41,747 nt of DNA from Pseudomonadota bacterium (GCA_018241965.1 JAFECS010000021.1:1-41747); one strand, 5' to 3'; shown: positions 24,376-34,483, counted from the first letter of the stretch. The notes: a model not told the origin generated them from the letters alone. A program made the numbers and translations.

Positions 24376-25595
24376 CAAAGCCCCATTTTCAATAAAAGCT
24401 CATATTGATTGAAGCACTCAATGAAAGTGACCATCAGAAAAAAAGAAATCGATAGGATAATCATGTATTTACCACCCCATATTTGGAGAGGTTTTTCGTC
24501 TTTGAGATGATAACGTCCTTGCCAAGCCATCATGGCAGGGAGGATCCCAAGTAAGATGGCAACGAAAATGCCGGCAAAGCTTAAGGCAAAAGTAAAGCCG
24601 CGGGGGAAAAAGATAATGAAAGCTAAAGGAGGAACAAAAGTAATCAGGCTTAGCCCTAATCTTGTTTTTAAGGTTTTCTGAACTTTAAGCCCATCGGCAA
24701 GAAAATCGAATAAAGATAAACAAACGCCCAACAACGAAGTGATTAAAGCAAAAATAGAAAAGTAACCTGATGCACGGGTTATTAGCGTATTGTGCAATAG
24801 GGTGTTTAAAGCGGCCGTGACATCGGTTGCTGCATGACCATGTTGTTGGATCTCAAGTAAACCAGGGCTGCCATGAATGGGAATAATACCTAGAATGGCT
24901 GATTCCCACAAAATATAAACCAACAGGGGAATGAGGCTCCCAAAAAGGACAACAAACAGTAATTGTTTAGGTTTACCATGCAGATATTCGGTGAGTGTTG
25001 GTACCACAATAGCCGAACCAAATGCAGTAATAATTAAGGGGATGGGCCTTACATCGAAAACCCGGGTTTGTTCAAATAATAAAGAGACATCAATATGTTC
25101 AATAACAACAGTTAACAATGTAATAAATGCGCCAATCAACCCAATCATTAAGAAGCGATTTATCCAATCTGTGACGGCTGTCCCTAAAAAAATGACAATC
25201 ATCGTCAAAAAGGTGGCCAATAGCGCACTATAAAAAGGTGATAAAGACAGGTTAAAGTGTTCGAAGCCTTGCGTTATCCATGCGCCTACACCAGACAGAT
25301 ACGCCGCGGTGAGTGCATAAAGCAAAATCAAATAGACCACCCAGGTAAAATACTTGCCAAAATCTCCCAAAGTTTTTTGCGCCATAGAAATAAGATTGGC
25401 GCCATAACCCACCATCAAATTCACTTCTAAGATGTAAAGCGCGCCAAGGGTCATAAACACCCAGCACAGGCTATAAATAATAATGGTTTGAAAAAACCCC
25501 AGATGCGCTGTAATTACAGGCAAAGCTAAAACTGCTGCGCCAATGGCGGTACCTGCTAACAAGGCTACCCCGCCTATAGCGTTTTTCAGAGACAT
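24375..25595 (-). CDS. Aromatic amino-acid permease (HAAAP family, TyrP/Mtr-like)
   Basis: 406 residues with about 11 membrane segments. The N-terminus GGVALLAGTAIGAAVLALPV is the unwound TM1 signature of the hydroxy/aromatic amino-acid permease family, and TM3-like SLCWVFMTLGALYILEVNL follows. Family members take up tyrosine or tryptophan by proton symport. Substrate cannot be settled from sequence. It is followed on the same strand by rsmJ, whose start overlaps its stop (TGATG), and lies 26 nt after ftsX on the same strand. Confidence 0.85.
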   Translation of the reverse strand: MSLKNAIGGVALLAGTAIGAAVLALPVITAHLGFFQTIIIYSLCWVFMTLGALYILEVNLMVGYGANLISMAQKTLGDFGKYFTWVVYLILLYALTAAYLSGVGAWITQGFEHFNLSLSPFYSALLATFLTMIVIFLGTAVTDWINRFLMIGLIGAFITLLTVVIEHIDVSLLFEQTRVFDVRPIPLIITAFGSAIVVPTLTEYLHGKPKQLLFVVLFGSLIPLLVYILWESAILGIIPIHGSPGLLEIQQHGHAATDVTAALNTLLHNTLITRASGYFSIFALITSLLGVCLSLFDFLADGLKVQKTLKTRLGLSLITFVPPLAFIIFFPRGFTFALSFAGIFVAILLGILPAMMAWQGRYHLKDEKPLQIWGGKYMIILSISFFLMVTFIECFNQYELLLKMGL

Positions 25596-25621
25596 AATAC
25601 ACCCTTTAAGCTGTCATGGCC

Positions 25622-26602
25622 TCAGTTGGCGTTTTCGCTGGCCAGTAAGCGATGCTGTTGGGCAAAGGCAATGGCGGCGCCTAGCCAGCCAAGGCTTGCG
25701 CTGGCTACCAGGAGCAACACTGTATCGTAGAATGTCAAATTCTCCAAGAGAAAGATGCCTTGGAAGAGGTTTTCAAAGTGTTGGGCTTGTTTTTCCAGTT
25801 GGCCATTGACCAGTGTGATAAGGAGTGCTGCGATAAGCCCCCCTAAGCCACCATAAAGGATCCCGCGATAGAGGAAAGGGCGTCGAATAAAGGCTGTTGT
25901 TGCTCCGATAAGATTTAAGACCTCTATTTCATCGTGGTGACGAGCCACCGCCAAGCGAATGGTATTGCAGACCATCAAGATAACACCCAGTGAAATGATA
26001 AAATACAAACAGTTACCTAATGTTTTACCAAAAGCTAGCGCTGCATTGAGCTTTTCAACCCATTCATAATCAAATTGTGCTTGCTTGACTAACGGTAATT
26101 TAGCAAGGTCCTCTTTCATTTTTAGAATTTCATCTGGTGTGGTTTTCTCGGTTTTAATCTGGATGTTAATGACGCCTGGCAGAGGGTTTTGTGGTAAAAG
26201 TGCAAGCGTATCTTTTAAGCCAGAAGTTTCTTGAAATTCATGTAAGGCTTTTTCTGGCGTGATATAATTTGATTTTTCAACAAACGGATAATTTTTAATT
26301 TTATCTAGTATGTCGTTAATTTGTTTAGGGGTGCTTTTAGCATCAACATAAAGTGACAGCGCCGCATCTTTGTCCCACCCTTGGCTAAAATGTTCTACGT
26401 TTTTAATAATTAAAAATATTCCTACCGGTAAGGATAAGCACACGCCGATGGCCGCGATAGTCATTAAAGTGGCAAAAGGGGTTAAACTCAAATTACGAAA
26501 GCTAATTTTAAAAGCTAAAACATGAGAGAAAAAATAGCGTAAAAAGTGCTTCATAAACGAGACGTCGGACTTGGCAGACAAACGTGCACTTGCTTTAGAC
26601 AT
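25622..26602 (-). CDS. ftsX: Cell-division ABC transporter permease FtsX
   Basis: 326 residues. A basic N-terminus precedes TM1 (TIAAIGVCLSLPVGIFLII). A periplasmic domain with KNYPFVEKSNYITPEKALHEF, GLKDTLALLPQNPLP and MKEDLAKLPLVKQAQFD is typical of FtsX. TM2-4 follow (LGVILMVCNTIRLAV, GGLGGLIAALLITLV, LLLVASASLGWLGAAIAF). Between them lies the conserved ARHHDEIEVLNLIGATTAFIRRPFLYRG. FtsX relays FtsE ATP hydrolysis across the membrane to control septal murein hydrolases. It overlaps ftsE by 8 nt. Confidence 0.93.
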   Translation of the reverse strand: MSKASARLSAKSDVSFMKHFLRYFFSHVLAFKISFRNLSLTPFATLMTIAAIGVCLSLPVGIFLIIKNVEHFSQGWDKDAALSLYVDAKSTPKQINDILDKIKNYPFVEKSNYITPEKALHEFQETSGLKDTLALLPQNPLPGVINIQIKTEKTTPDEILKMKEDLAKLPLVKQAQFDYEWVEKLNAALAFGKTLGNCLYFIISLGVILMVCNTIRLAVARHHDEIEVLNLIGATTAFIRRPFLYRGILYGGLGGLIAALLITLVNGQLEKQAQHFENLFQGIFLLENLTFYDTVLLLVASASLGWLGAAIAFAQQHRLLASENAN

Positions 26603-27314
26603 TTTCTACGCTCTCCATGATTTGCTCCGCTTTACTATTTTCCAAGGTCCCGAGTTGTGGCGGGGCGATAATTTTACCTTGGCCTAAGTGAATTTTTCGA
26701 TAGGGAAACTGTTCTAATAAATGACTATCATGGGATGCAATCAATACCGTGACCCCCACCTGATGAAAGCGTTCAAATAATTTCATAATTTCTAAAGAGA
26801 GATCTGGATCTAAATTACCTGTTGGTTCATCAGCTAATAAAAACCGTGGCTTATGAACGACAGCCCGGGCAATGCCGACCCGCTGTTGCTCACCCACTGA
26901 AAGAGTGGGGGGCTTAAGATGCTCTTTATCAAGCAATCCAACGCGCTCTAATGCCGCACGAACGCGGCGGATGATATCGAGCCTATCATAGCCTGCTATC
27001 ACTAAGGGCATGGCTACATTTTCAAAAACTGTATAATTATTTAGTAGTTTTGGATTTTGGGTAATATAACCCAGATGACGTCGGAAATAAGGGATGCGAA
27101 ATTTTTTCATTTGGCTAATGTTTTTACCGCCGACCAAAATTTGTCCCCGCGAGGGTTCTTCAAGATGTGCAATCAGCTTTAGCAGGGTAGATTTTCCTGC
27201 GCCTGAATGCCCGCGAATAAAGACCATTTCGCCAGCGGCAATTTCCAATGAAACATTACTTAAGGCGACTTGCCCGTTGGGATATTTTTTGGTGACATTG
27301 ATAAGGGTTATCAC
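26595..27314 (-). CDS. ftsE: Cell-division ATP-binding protein FtsE
   Basis: 239 residues, somewhat longer than E. coli FtsE (222). Walker A GHSGAGKST is at 35-43, the ABC signature is SVGEQQRVGIARA, and Walker B plus D-loop read FLLADEPTGNLDPD. It works with FtsX at the septum. The start is GTG 27314, with AAGGAG 5 nt upstream; the ATG two bases earlier is out of frame. The final residues (about 222-239, ENSKAEQIMESVENV) form an extra tail. ftsX begins inside its 3' end. Confidence 0.95.
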   Translation of the reverse strand: MITLINVTKKYPNGQVALSNVSLEIAAGEMVFIRGHSGAGKSTLLKLIAHLEEPSRGQILVGGKNISQMKKFRIPYFRRHLGYITQNPKLLNNYTVFENVAMPLVIAGYDRLDIIRRVRAALERVGLLDKEHLKPPTLSVGEQQRVGIARAVVHKPRFLLADEPTGNLDPDLSLEIMKLFERFHQVGVTVLIASHDSHLLEQFPYRKIHLGQGKIIAPPQLGTLENSKAEQIMESVENV

Positions 27315-27447
27315 ATAGGCTCCTTATAATGTGAATATCATTTCATGATAGCCAACTTATAGCATATTACCAACCGCGAGTTTATAGCTTTATTGTAGGT
27401 AAAAAGCGTATCACAAGGAAATTAGCGCTATAGTAAGTTTGTTAGCT

Positions 27448-28515
27448 TCAAGGGCTGTTTTGTTCGAACAGTGCATTCACAAATTCTTTGGCATCAAAAG
27501 GACGTAAGTCTTCTAATTTTTCACCAACACCAATAAAGCGTATGGGTAATTTCAATTGATTGGCGATGGCAAAAATGATCCCACCCTTTGCGGTGCCATC
27601 GAGTTTAGTTAAGGTAATGCCGGTAACATTTAAGTCATCATGAAATTTTTTGGCCTGCATTAAAGCATTTTGGCCTATGCTGGCATCTAACACCAACATC
27701 ACTTCATGTGGAGCATTTGGATCTAACTTTTGAATAACCTTTTTGACTTTTTTAAGCTCTTGCATCAGGTTATCGCTAGTATGTAAACGTCCTGCAGTAT
27801 CGGCAATCAGGATATCGACATTGCGTGCTTTTGCTGACTGCATTGCGTCAAAAATAACCGATGCACTGTCGGCGCCAGTATGTTGGGCAACGACCGTGAC
27901 TTGATTGCGCTCGCCCCATACTTGGAGTTGCTCAATAGCTGCAGCTCTAAAGGTGTCCCCTGCGGCGAGCATCACTGATAAGCCACCCTGCTGAAAACGT
28001 TGCGCTAATTTACCTATGGTTGTTGTTTTACCTGCACCATTAACACCAATCATCAGCAGTACAAAGGGGCGTTGGTTGGGATCTAAAGTTAAAGGTTGTT
28101 CACAGGGCAACAACATATCTACCATGGTTTTTTGTAAAGCCGCAAAGACTGCTTGTGCATCTTGCAGTTCTTTGCGAGAAATACCAGCTGTGAGTGTTTG
28201 AATAATATGTTTTGTTGCCTGTACGCCAACATCGGCTTTGAGCAATTGGTTTTCAAGTGCCGTAAGGAGTTCAGCATCGATTTCTTTTTTACCTAAAAAG
28301 AGCGTTGCGATGCCTTCACTAAAGCTAGCGCGTGTACGGTTTAAAGAAGATTTTAAGCGGCTAAACCATGAACGTGGCGTTTCGTCTATTCCAGTTTGGA
28401 TTTGTTGCGTTGGTGGCTCTGTGGCTAGTTCACTGCTTTTCTCTGAAGCAGTATTATCAAGTGTAGGTGAATCAGTTTGTGCGGGTTCTTTTTTGCGTCT
28501 AAAAAATTTGAACAT
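27448..28515 (-). CDS. ftsY: Signal recognition particle receptor FtsY
   Basis: 355 residues. The N-terminal acidic A-domain is short (about 1-50) compared with E. coli FtsY. The NG domains carry G1 GVNGAGKTTT (157-166), AAGDTFRAAAIEQL, DTAGRLHT and TKLDGTAKGG. The G1 loop, G3 and G4 motifs are all intact. It is the GTPase that docks ribosome-SRP complexes at the membrane. It is followed by a 133-nt gap before ftsE, a larger gap than in E. coli. It is divergent from the M16 peptidase genes. Confidence 0.95.
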   Translation of the reverse strand: MFKFFRRKKEPAQTDSPTLDNTASEKSSELATEPPTQQIQTGIDETPRSWFSRLKSSLNRTRASFSEGIATLFLGKKEIDAELLTALENQLLKADVGVQATKHIIQTLTAGISRKELQDAQAVFAALQKTMVDMLLPCEQPLTLDPNQRPFVLLMIGVNGAGKTTTIGKLAQRFQQGGLSVMLAAGDTFRAAAIEQLQVWGERNQVTVVAQHTGADSASVIFDAMQSAKARNVDILIADTAGRLHTSDNLMQELKKVKKVIQKLDPNAPHEVMLVLDASIGQNALMQAKKFHDDLNVTGITLTKLDGTAKGGIIFAIANQLKLPIRFIGVGEKLEDLRPFDAKEFVNALFEQNSP

Positions 28516-28610
28516 GTTTTGGCTCGGGCTTACTCGTACTGGCTAATCTAAGAAAATAGGGTATCCTACCATTAGGAGATCACAGGTAAAGGGTTTGCGG
28601 TGCAGAATAT

Positions 28611-29981
28611 ATGAAAACATGGATGAAAAAACAAGTTAACTTACTTTTAATTGCCTCCCTTGGGTGGAGCATACAAGGCATTAGTATGGAAAAACCGGTT
28701 ACAACAGAAAGAAAGTTGGCAAATGGGCTTAATATTATAGTGCGTGAAGATCATCGTGCGCCTGTGGCTGTAGCACAGATCTGGTATAAAGTTGGCTCTA
28801 CTAAAGAATATCGGGGTATTACCGGAATATCTCATGCCTTAGAACATATGATGTTTCAGGGTACCCCCACTTTACCAGGGGATGGTTTTGCGATGTTGAT
28901 TTCGCAATATGGTGGTAAAAATAATGCCTTTACCGGAGAAGATTACACAGCCTATTACGAAGAATTAGATACCTCAAATTTGGCGATTAGTTTTGAAGCA
29001 GAAGCAGATCGCATGCAAAATTTAACGCTTTCGCCAGAAGCTTTTGCCAAAGAAATACAAGTCGTTATCGAAGAGCGTCGCATGCGTACAGACGATAACC
29101 CGCAAAATTTAACCTGGGAACGTTTTATGGCCGTCGCCAATCCTGCTGGCCCTTATCATAACCCTGTGATTGGCTGGCAAGATGATTTAGATCAAATGAA
29201 TGTTCAAGACCTAAAAGATTGGTACCAAAAATGGTATACGCCCAATAATGCAACCTTAGTGGTGGTTGGCGATGTAAAAGCAGATAAAGTATTTGAATTA
29301 GCAGAGCAATATTTTGGCAATATTCCCTCAAGAGAAATGCCACCTGTAAAATATAAGAAAGAGATTAAACCCTTAGGGGAAAAGCGCATCAAAGTAAATT
29401 TACCCGCGCAGCTTCCTTATGGCATTTGGGGCTTTGATGTTCCCACCTTAAAAAATGCTGAGTTTGAATCAGAAATTTATGCGCTGATATTAGCTAGTGC
29501 TCTTTTAGATGGCGGAGAAAGTGGACGTCTGAATAAAGAAGTGGTGCGTGGTTCACAAACAGCCTCCAGTGTTGGCACCTATTATGATCCCTTTAAACCT
29601 TTTAGTGCCCAATTTGTGTTTGTAGGTACTCCGGCAGGGAATCATACTGTGGCAGAATTGGAAGACAAAATTTTAGAGCAAATTAATTTGCTCAAATCTC
29701 AACCCATAACTGATGCCGAATTACAAAAAGCCAAAACCCAATTGCTTGCCCAGGAAGTTTTTGAAAAAGATTCCATGTCTGAACAGGCAACTTTGTTAGG
29801 TTTATTAGAGACAGTAGGACTTTCTTGGAAAATAGCCGATAGTTTTGCAGATAAAATTAAAGCGGTAACGCCTAATCAAATTCAGCAAGTAGCACAAAAG
29901 TATTTTGATATTAAGCGTTTAACAGTTGCTGAGTTAATTCCCGAGCAGCCCGAACAACCAGCCCCTACGGCAGCAAATTAA
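28611..29981 (+). CDS. M16-family zinc peptidase (catalytic subunit type)
   Basis: 456 residues. A signal peptide-like start (MKTWMKKQVNLLLIASLGWSIQG) suggests export to the periplasm. The inverted zinc motif is HALEH at residues 75-79, with the third ligand at Glu154/155 (VVIEERRMRTDD). The pitrilysin-type clan ME fold follows, with NATLVVVGDVKADKV and a C-terminal non-catalytic half. Such pairs beside ftsY/rsmD are common in gammaproteobacteria; substrates are unknown. A partner gene with a degenerate zinc motif follows 13 nt downstream, and the two probably form a heterodimer. Confidence 0.88.
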   Translation: MKTWMKKQVNLLLIASLGWSIQGISMEKPVTTERKLANGLNIIVREDHRAPVAVAQIWYKVGSTKEYRGITGISHALEHMMFQGTPTLPGDGFAMLISQYGGKNNAFTGEDYTAYYEELDTSNLAISFEAEADRMQNLTLSPEAFAKEIQVVIEERRMRTDDNPQNLTWERFMAVANPAGPYHNPVIGWQDDLDQMNVQDLKDWYQKWYTPNNATLVVVGDVKADKVFELAEQYFGNIPSREMPPVKYKKEIKPLGEKRIKVNLPAQLPYGIWGFDVPTLKNAEFESEIYALILASALLDGGESGRLNKEVVRGSQTASSVGTYYDPFKPFSAQFVFVGTPAGNHTVAELEDKILEQINLLKSQPITDAELQKAKTQLLAQEVFEKDSMSEQATLLGLLETVGLSWKIADSFADKIKAVTPNQIQQVAQKYFDIKRLTVAELIPEQPEQPAPTAAN

Positions 29982-29994
29982 AGGATAGGATCAC

Positions 29995-31524
29995 ATGGCG
30001 GTGAATATAGAATTAACACAAGAACAAAAAAAATGGTTAAAGATTGCCCTGCTGGTATTTGCGGCTATTGCCATCATTTTAATTTTAATGGCACGTACGC
30101 ATCATGTCAGCGAGCAGGAAGGAGAATTTGACAAAATGTTGGGTATAAAAGGTAACGCAGTCGAAGATTTAAAAGACTATAAAACAGTCAATGGTGTTAT
30201 CAATATTCAATCATGGGTTACCGATAAAGGCGCCAGAGTTTATTTTACGCAAGTGAAGACTTTGCCGATGGTAGATATAGAAGTGTTGTTTGACGCAGGT
30301 GCCGCGCGCAATCAAGGCAAAGGGGGGGTGGCTTATTTAACCAATACGTTGCTTGCTGAAGGCACAGAAAAAATAAGCGCTGATCAGGTGGCTGAAAACT
30401 TTGATAAAGTCGGTGCACAATTTAATGCTGAATCACAACGTGACATGGCATTGGTGCATTTGAGAAGTTTATCTGCAGCAGAGCAGTTAGTGCCAGCGGT
30501 GAAAAATTTAGAAGCCATTTTAACGGCGCCTGAATTTCCTGAAGATGGTTTTAAGCGTGAGCAGCAAAATACACTCACTGCCTTAAAACAACAAGCACAA
30601 AAGCCGCAACAAGTGGCAAGCCGTGCATTTTTCGAGTTGTTATATCCCAAACAAGCTTATGCGAATTGGGTGTTAGGGGACGAAACAGCGATTAAAGCGC
30701 TGACTCGGGAAGATATAAAAGGCTTTTATGAAAAATATTACACAGCCAAAAATGCTGTTGTTGCGATAGTAGGTGATCTGAGCACGCAAGAAGCAGATGC
30801 AATTGCACAAACATTAACCAATGAATTACCCGCAGGGGATAGAGCTCCTAACATAGAGCCGGTTTCTGATCTGAAAGCAAAAGAACTTAAAAAAGTTGAT
30901 TTTCCTTCTTCACAAACCACCATTTTGATGGGGCAACCTGGCATCAAACGAGATGATCCTGATTATTATGCATTGATGGTAGGCAACCACATTCTAGGCG
31001 GAAATGGCTCAGTGACTCGCATATTTGATATTATTCGTAACCAACACGGCTTAGCCTATTCAGCATATAGTTACTTTTTGCCCATGCGTGAACGGGGCCC
31101 CTTTGTGCTGGGTTGTCAAACGCGCAATGAGCAAGCTAAAAAAGCACAGGATTTAATGGAAGGGCTTTTAAAAGAGTTTGTGGAAAAAGGTCCTACTTAT
31201 AAAGAGCTTGAACAAGCGAAACAAAATCTGATTGGTGGCTATGCATTACAGTTTGATAGTAATGCCTCCATTTGTCATGAAATTGCAGCATTAGGATTTT
31301 ATGATTTACCTTTAGACTATTTTAATCAGTTTAAAGATAAAGTTTCGAAATTAACCAGCGAAGAAATTAAAGAAGCGTTTCAAAAACGCATCACCCCCGA
31401 AAAAATCGTAATTATTTCTGTTGGGGGCGTGCCAGATCCTTCAAAAGTAAATGAAACTTTGCAAAAAGATTTGCCCAAGCCACACCCAGTTGATATTCAA
31501 GCGCCTGGTGGCGCCCAAGGTTAG
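29995..31524 (+). CDS. M16-family peptidase homologue lacking the zinc site (partner subunit)
   Basis: 509 residues. One membrane segment (about 15-32, IALLVFAAIAIILILMA) anchors the N-terminus; the rest is an M16 fold. At the usual HxxEH site the sequence is GGVAYLTNTLLAEGT, so His, Glu and His are Tyr, Asn and Thr: the subunit should not hydrolyse peptides on its own. The C-terminal half has the substrate-binding pattern GNGSVTRIFDIIRNQHGLAYSAYSYF. It starts 13 nt after the catalytic gene with AGGAT before ATG. Expected to complete the active chamber with the first subunit. Confidence 0.85.
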   Translation: MAVNIELTQEQKKWLKIALLVFAAIAIILILMARTHHVSEQEGEFDKMLGIKGNAVEDLKDYKTVNGVINIQSWVTDKGARVYFTQVKTLPMVDIEVLFDAGAARNQGKGGVAYLTNTLLAEGTEKISADQVAENFDKVGAQFNAESQRDMALVHLRSLSAAEQLVPAVKNLEAILTAPEFPEDGFKREQQNTLTALKQQAQKPQQVASRAFFELLYPKQAYANWVLGDETAIKALTREDIKGFYEKYYTAKNAVVAIVGDLSTQEADAIAQTLTNELPAGDRAPNIEPVSDLKAKELKKVDFPSSQTTILMGQPGIKRDDPDYYALMVGNHILGGNGSVTRIFDIIRNQHGLAYSAYSYFLPMRERGPFVLGCQTRNEQAKKAQDLMEGLLKEFVEKGPTYKELEQAKQNLIGGYALQFDSNASICHEIAALGFYDLPLDYFNQFKDKVSKLTSEEIKEAFQKRITPEKIVIISVGGVPDPSKVNETLQKDLPKPHPVDIQAPGGAQG

Positions 31525-31527
31525 ACG

Positions 31528-32097
31528 GTGGTTCCTGGGAAAGTTCGAATTATTGGGGGAAAATGGCGTGGACGTTCTATCAAAGTAGTTGATATTCCGG
31601 GCTTACGACCAACCCCCGATAGGGTGCGTGAAACCTTATTTAATTGGTTAGCCCCTTATATTGTCAATGCACGTTGTTTAGATCTCTTTGCCGGCAGCGG
31701 TGCACTTGGTTTTGAAGCTTTATCAAGGGGGGCAAAGGAAGTGGTGTTTATTGATAAATATCCCCCTATCGTTGCCTCACTTGCTAATATTGCGTCCGAG
31801 CTTAATGCAAAAGCGCAATGCGATATTGTGCGTGCCTCGGCGGTGAGTTTTATTACCACGCATCAAACAGTAATTCCTTTTGATATTATTTTTTTAGATC
31901 CCCCCTTTGCATCTCCTTTATTGCAACAAAGCATTGAAGCCTTAGCCAAGAGCCAGTTTGTGAAAATGGGCACACTGTTATATTTAGAATCACCAAAAGC
32001 GCTTAACGAAAATGATATTCCGAGCACCTGGCAAGTGCTTAAAGCCAAAGTCGCAGGAGAAGTTGCGTATCATTTGGTGAAGGTAGAAAGCGTATGA
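31528..32097 (+). CDS. rsmD: 16S rRNA (guanine966-N2)-methyltransferase
   Basis: 189 residues from GTG 31528, with AAGG 7 nt upstream. The RsmD pattern is RIIGGKWRGR, LRPTPDRVRETLFNWL, then LDLFAGSGALGFEALSRGA, then FDIIFLDPPF. It methylates N2 of G966 in 16S rRNA. It starts 3 nt after the stop of the M16 partner gene and overlaps cca by 4 nt (ATGA). Confidence 0.93.
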   Translation: MVPGKVRIIGGKWRGRSIKVVDIPGLRPTPDRVRETLFNWLAPYIVNARCLDLFAGSGALGFEALSRGAKEVVFIDKYPPIVASLANIASELNAKAQCDIVRASAVSFITTHQTVIPFDIIFLDPPFASPLLQQSIEALAKSQFVKMGTLLYLESPKALNENDIPSTWQVLKAKVAGEVAYHLVKVESV

Positions 32098-33314
32098 AAA
32101 CCTATCTTGTTGGCGGAGCAGTGCGCGATGAATTGCTTAATCTGCCCATTAAGGAGCGCGATTATGTGGTGGTGGGTGGTTCGATTAATGAAATGATGGC
32201 GCAAAACTTTACCCCCGTGGGTAAATTTTTTCCGGTTTTTTTGCACCCTGACACCAAAGAAGAATATGCGCTGGCTCGCATTGAGCGCAAAGTGCAAGGA
32301 GGTTACCATGGCTTTACTTTTGATACGGCCAATACGGTCACTTTAGAACAAGATCTCTTAAGACGCGATTTAACCATCAATGCGATGGCAAAAGATGAAA
32401 AGGGGAACATTATTGATCCCTATGGCGGGCAAAAAGATCTCAAAGAGAAATGGCTGCGACATGTCTCGGATGCTTTTGTGGAAGATCCGGTTCGTGTATT
32501 AAGAGTTGCGCGCTTTGCTGCACGTTTTGCGCCCCTTGGTTTTAAAGTAGCCCCAGAAACCATATCATTAATGAAAAAAATGGGTCAAAGTGGTGAGCTG
32601 GATTTTTTAGTACCGGAAAGAGTATGCAAAGAACTACTTAAAGCACTTGAAGAACCCATGCCGGTAGCTTTTATCCAAGTATTACGCCAAAGTGAGGCAT
32701 TAAAATATATTTTACCTGAAATTAACGCGCTTTATGGTGTTCCACAAGATGAAAAACATCACCCCGAAAAAGATACGGGTATTCATGTGGAGCTGGTACT
32801 GAATCAAGCCACACGATTAACAGAAGATCCCCAGGTTCGCTTTGCTGCCCTATTACATGATGTGGGCAAAGGTACAACCCCTAAAGAAAACTGGCCAGAA
32901 CATCCTCATCATGAACAAAGAGGCGAAGAAATTGCCATCGGCTTGTGTGAAAGGCTTCGCGTTTCCAATGAATATCAAGCCCTAGCGCGCCTTGTCGTCA
33001 GATATCATGGCGAGGTACATCGAGCGCAAGTGAGCTCTGCTGAAGATATTTTACAATTATTTGAAAAAACAGATGCCTTTAGAAGGCCAGAGCGTTTTGC
33101 GCAAATATTGCTTGCCTGCGAAGCAGATTTTAAGGGCAGGCCCGGCTATGAAGCCAAAGAATACAAGCAAGTTACTTTATTACGACTCATGTTTGCAGCA
33201 ACACAGGATATTGATGTTCCTGGTATTGTGAAAGCCTCGCAAGGACAAGGCGAAATCATTAAAAACAAAATTCATGAAGCCAGGTTAAAAGCCATTAGCG
33301 CCTTTAAAAACTAA
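32094..33314 (+). CDS. cca: CCA tRNA nucleotidyltransferase (with HD domain)
   Basis: 406 residues, close to the E. coli enzyme. YLVGGAVRDELL, KERDYVVVG, LARIERK, RRDLTINAMA and GVPQDEKHHPEKDTGIH follow the class II nucleotidyltransferase order. The C-terminal HD phosphohydrolase site is LLHDVGKGTTP with the following H-residues. It adds or repairs the 3'-CCA of tRNA without a template. The catalytic carboxylates read E21-R-D23; in E. coli they are D-R-D. I believe E occurs at this place in related proteins, so activity should be normal. Confidence 0.95.
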   Translation: MKTYLVGGAVRDELLNLPIKERDYVVVGGSINEMMAQNFTPVGKFFPVFLHPDTKEEYALARIERKVQGGYHGFTFDTANTVTLEQDLLRRDLTINAMAKDEKGNIIDPYGGQKDLKEKWLRHVSDAFVEDPVRVLRVARFAARFAPLGFKVAPETISLMKKMGQSGELDFLVPERVCKELLKALEEPMPVAFIQVLRQSEALKYILPEINALYGVPQDEKHHPEKDTGIHVELVLNQATRLTEDPQVRFAALLHDVGKGTTPKENWPEHPHHEQRGEEIAIGLCERLRVSNEYQALARLVVRYHGEVHRAQVSSAEDILQLFEKTDAFRRPERFAQILLACEADFKGRPGYEAKEYKQVTLLRLMFAATQDIDVPGIVKASQGQGEIIKNKIHEARLKAISAFKN

Positions 33315-33316
33315 TT

Positions 33317-34483
33317 TTACAAACGATGTTTATAATCGCGCAAACTAAACCCTTGCAAGGGCTCGTCATAATTTTTGCCTAAAGCCATCACTTTAAACAA
33401 TTCACCCATTTCATGGGGCGCGGTTAATTTTTGAATTTGTTGAGAGATTTTGAGTTGTTCTTGGGCGTCTAAGCTGTGATTTTCCAAAATGTTATTTGAC
33501 AATAAAAATGCGGCTTGGGTTGTGTAACCAAGCACATCACATTGCGCGCTCATAGCCGCCTTAGCCAGCGCTGAAAAATCAACATGAGCCGTGATATCTT
33601 GTAAGCCAATATAGCGTAAAGGATCAGGGTGTGCATGATGGCGATAATGACACATTAAGGTGCCCATATGTCGTGAAGGATGATAATACTCATGGTTTGG
33701 AAAACCATAATCAATAAATAGCATCACCCCTTTGGAAAGAATATTGCTTAAGGCGCTTACCCAGGGGGCAAGTTCAACATTGATTTCAGAAGTGTATTTT
33801 GGGGCAAACTGATAGCCCAATTGTGTTTGCAGCGCCAAAATAGCATCTTTTACCTTTTCTTTCACATCGGTTGAAAAGGTACATTGCCACTGTTCATTTT
33901 CATAATTTACATAAGCTTGTAAAAGTTCGCCATTTTCACCAATTTGAAAAAGCTCTACAGGCATGGCATCTAACACTTCATTACCTAAGATGATGCCTTC
34001 AACAGCTTGCTCGGGGAGTTTATCTAACCAGACTATATTTTTAAAATAATCCTGACAATGTTGCTTAAGGTATTGCTGTTGGCGTTGCTTTAAATCGGCA
34101 CTGACTTCTAAAATAAAATACTGAGCAGGCAGTTGATTGAGGTTTTTTAAAGTCGTTAACAGTGCGGCAGCCATTTTGCCAGAGCCTGCGCCTAATTCCA
34201 AAATAACGGCTTGTTTGGATAAGGTAGCTAATATTTGCGCACATTGGCGCGCAAGACAGTTTGAAAATAAAGCTGAGATTTCAGGAGCGGTGACAAAGTC
34301 ACCACTTTCACCAAATTTTTGTGCCCCAGCACTGTAATAACCTAAACCAGGGGCATATAAAGCGCTTGCCATAAATTCTGCAAAACTCAAAGGGCCTTTC
34401 TTGGCAATTATTTGAACTAAAAACCGTAGCAACTTTTGCTGATGGGCCAAGGCTTCTTGTGAGGGCAGCGGCAAATGATTCAT
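33317..34483 (-). CDS. SAM-dependent methyltransferase, MidA/NDUFAF7 family
   Basis: 388 residues. The family pattern (PF02636) is FAEFMASALYAPGLGYYSAG, FGESGDFVTAPEISALFSNCLARQ, VILELGAGSGKMAAALL, IILGNEVLDAMPVELFQ, LFIDYGFPNHEYYHPSRHMGTLMCHYRHH and LRYIGLQDITAHVDFSALA. The mitochondrial homologue dimethylates an arginine of complex I. In bacteria the target is unproven. It overlaps folB by 4 nt (ATGA). Confidence 0.88.
   Translation of the reverse strand: MNHLPLPSQEALAHQQKLLRFLVQIIAKKGPLSFAEFMASALYAPGLGYYSAGAQKFGESGDFVTAPEISALFSNCLARQCAQILATLSKQAVILELGAGSGKMAAALLTTLKNLNQLPAQYFILEVSADLKQRQQQYLKQHCQDYFKNIVWLDKLPEQAVEGIILGNEVLDAMPVELFQIGENGELLQAYVNYENEQWQCTFSTDVKEKVKDAILALQTQLGYQFAPKYTSEINVELAPWVSALSNILSKGVMLFIDYGFPNHEYYHPSRHMGTLMCHYRHHAHPDPLRYIGLQDITAHVDFSALAKAAMSAQCDVLGYTTQAAFLLSNNILENHSLDAQEQLKISQQIQKLTAPHEMGELFKVMALGKNYDEPLQGFSLRDYKHRL

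Noticed and set aside
32154..32162. Glu21 instead of Asp in the catalytic D-x-D of Cca as a sign of loss
   Set aside because: All other motifs are intact and I recall E-x-D in other gammaproteobacterial Cca proteins; likely normal variation.
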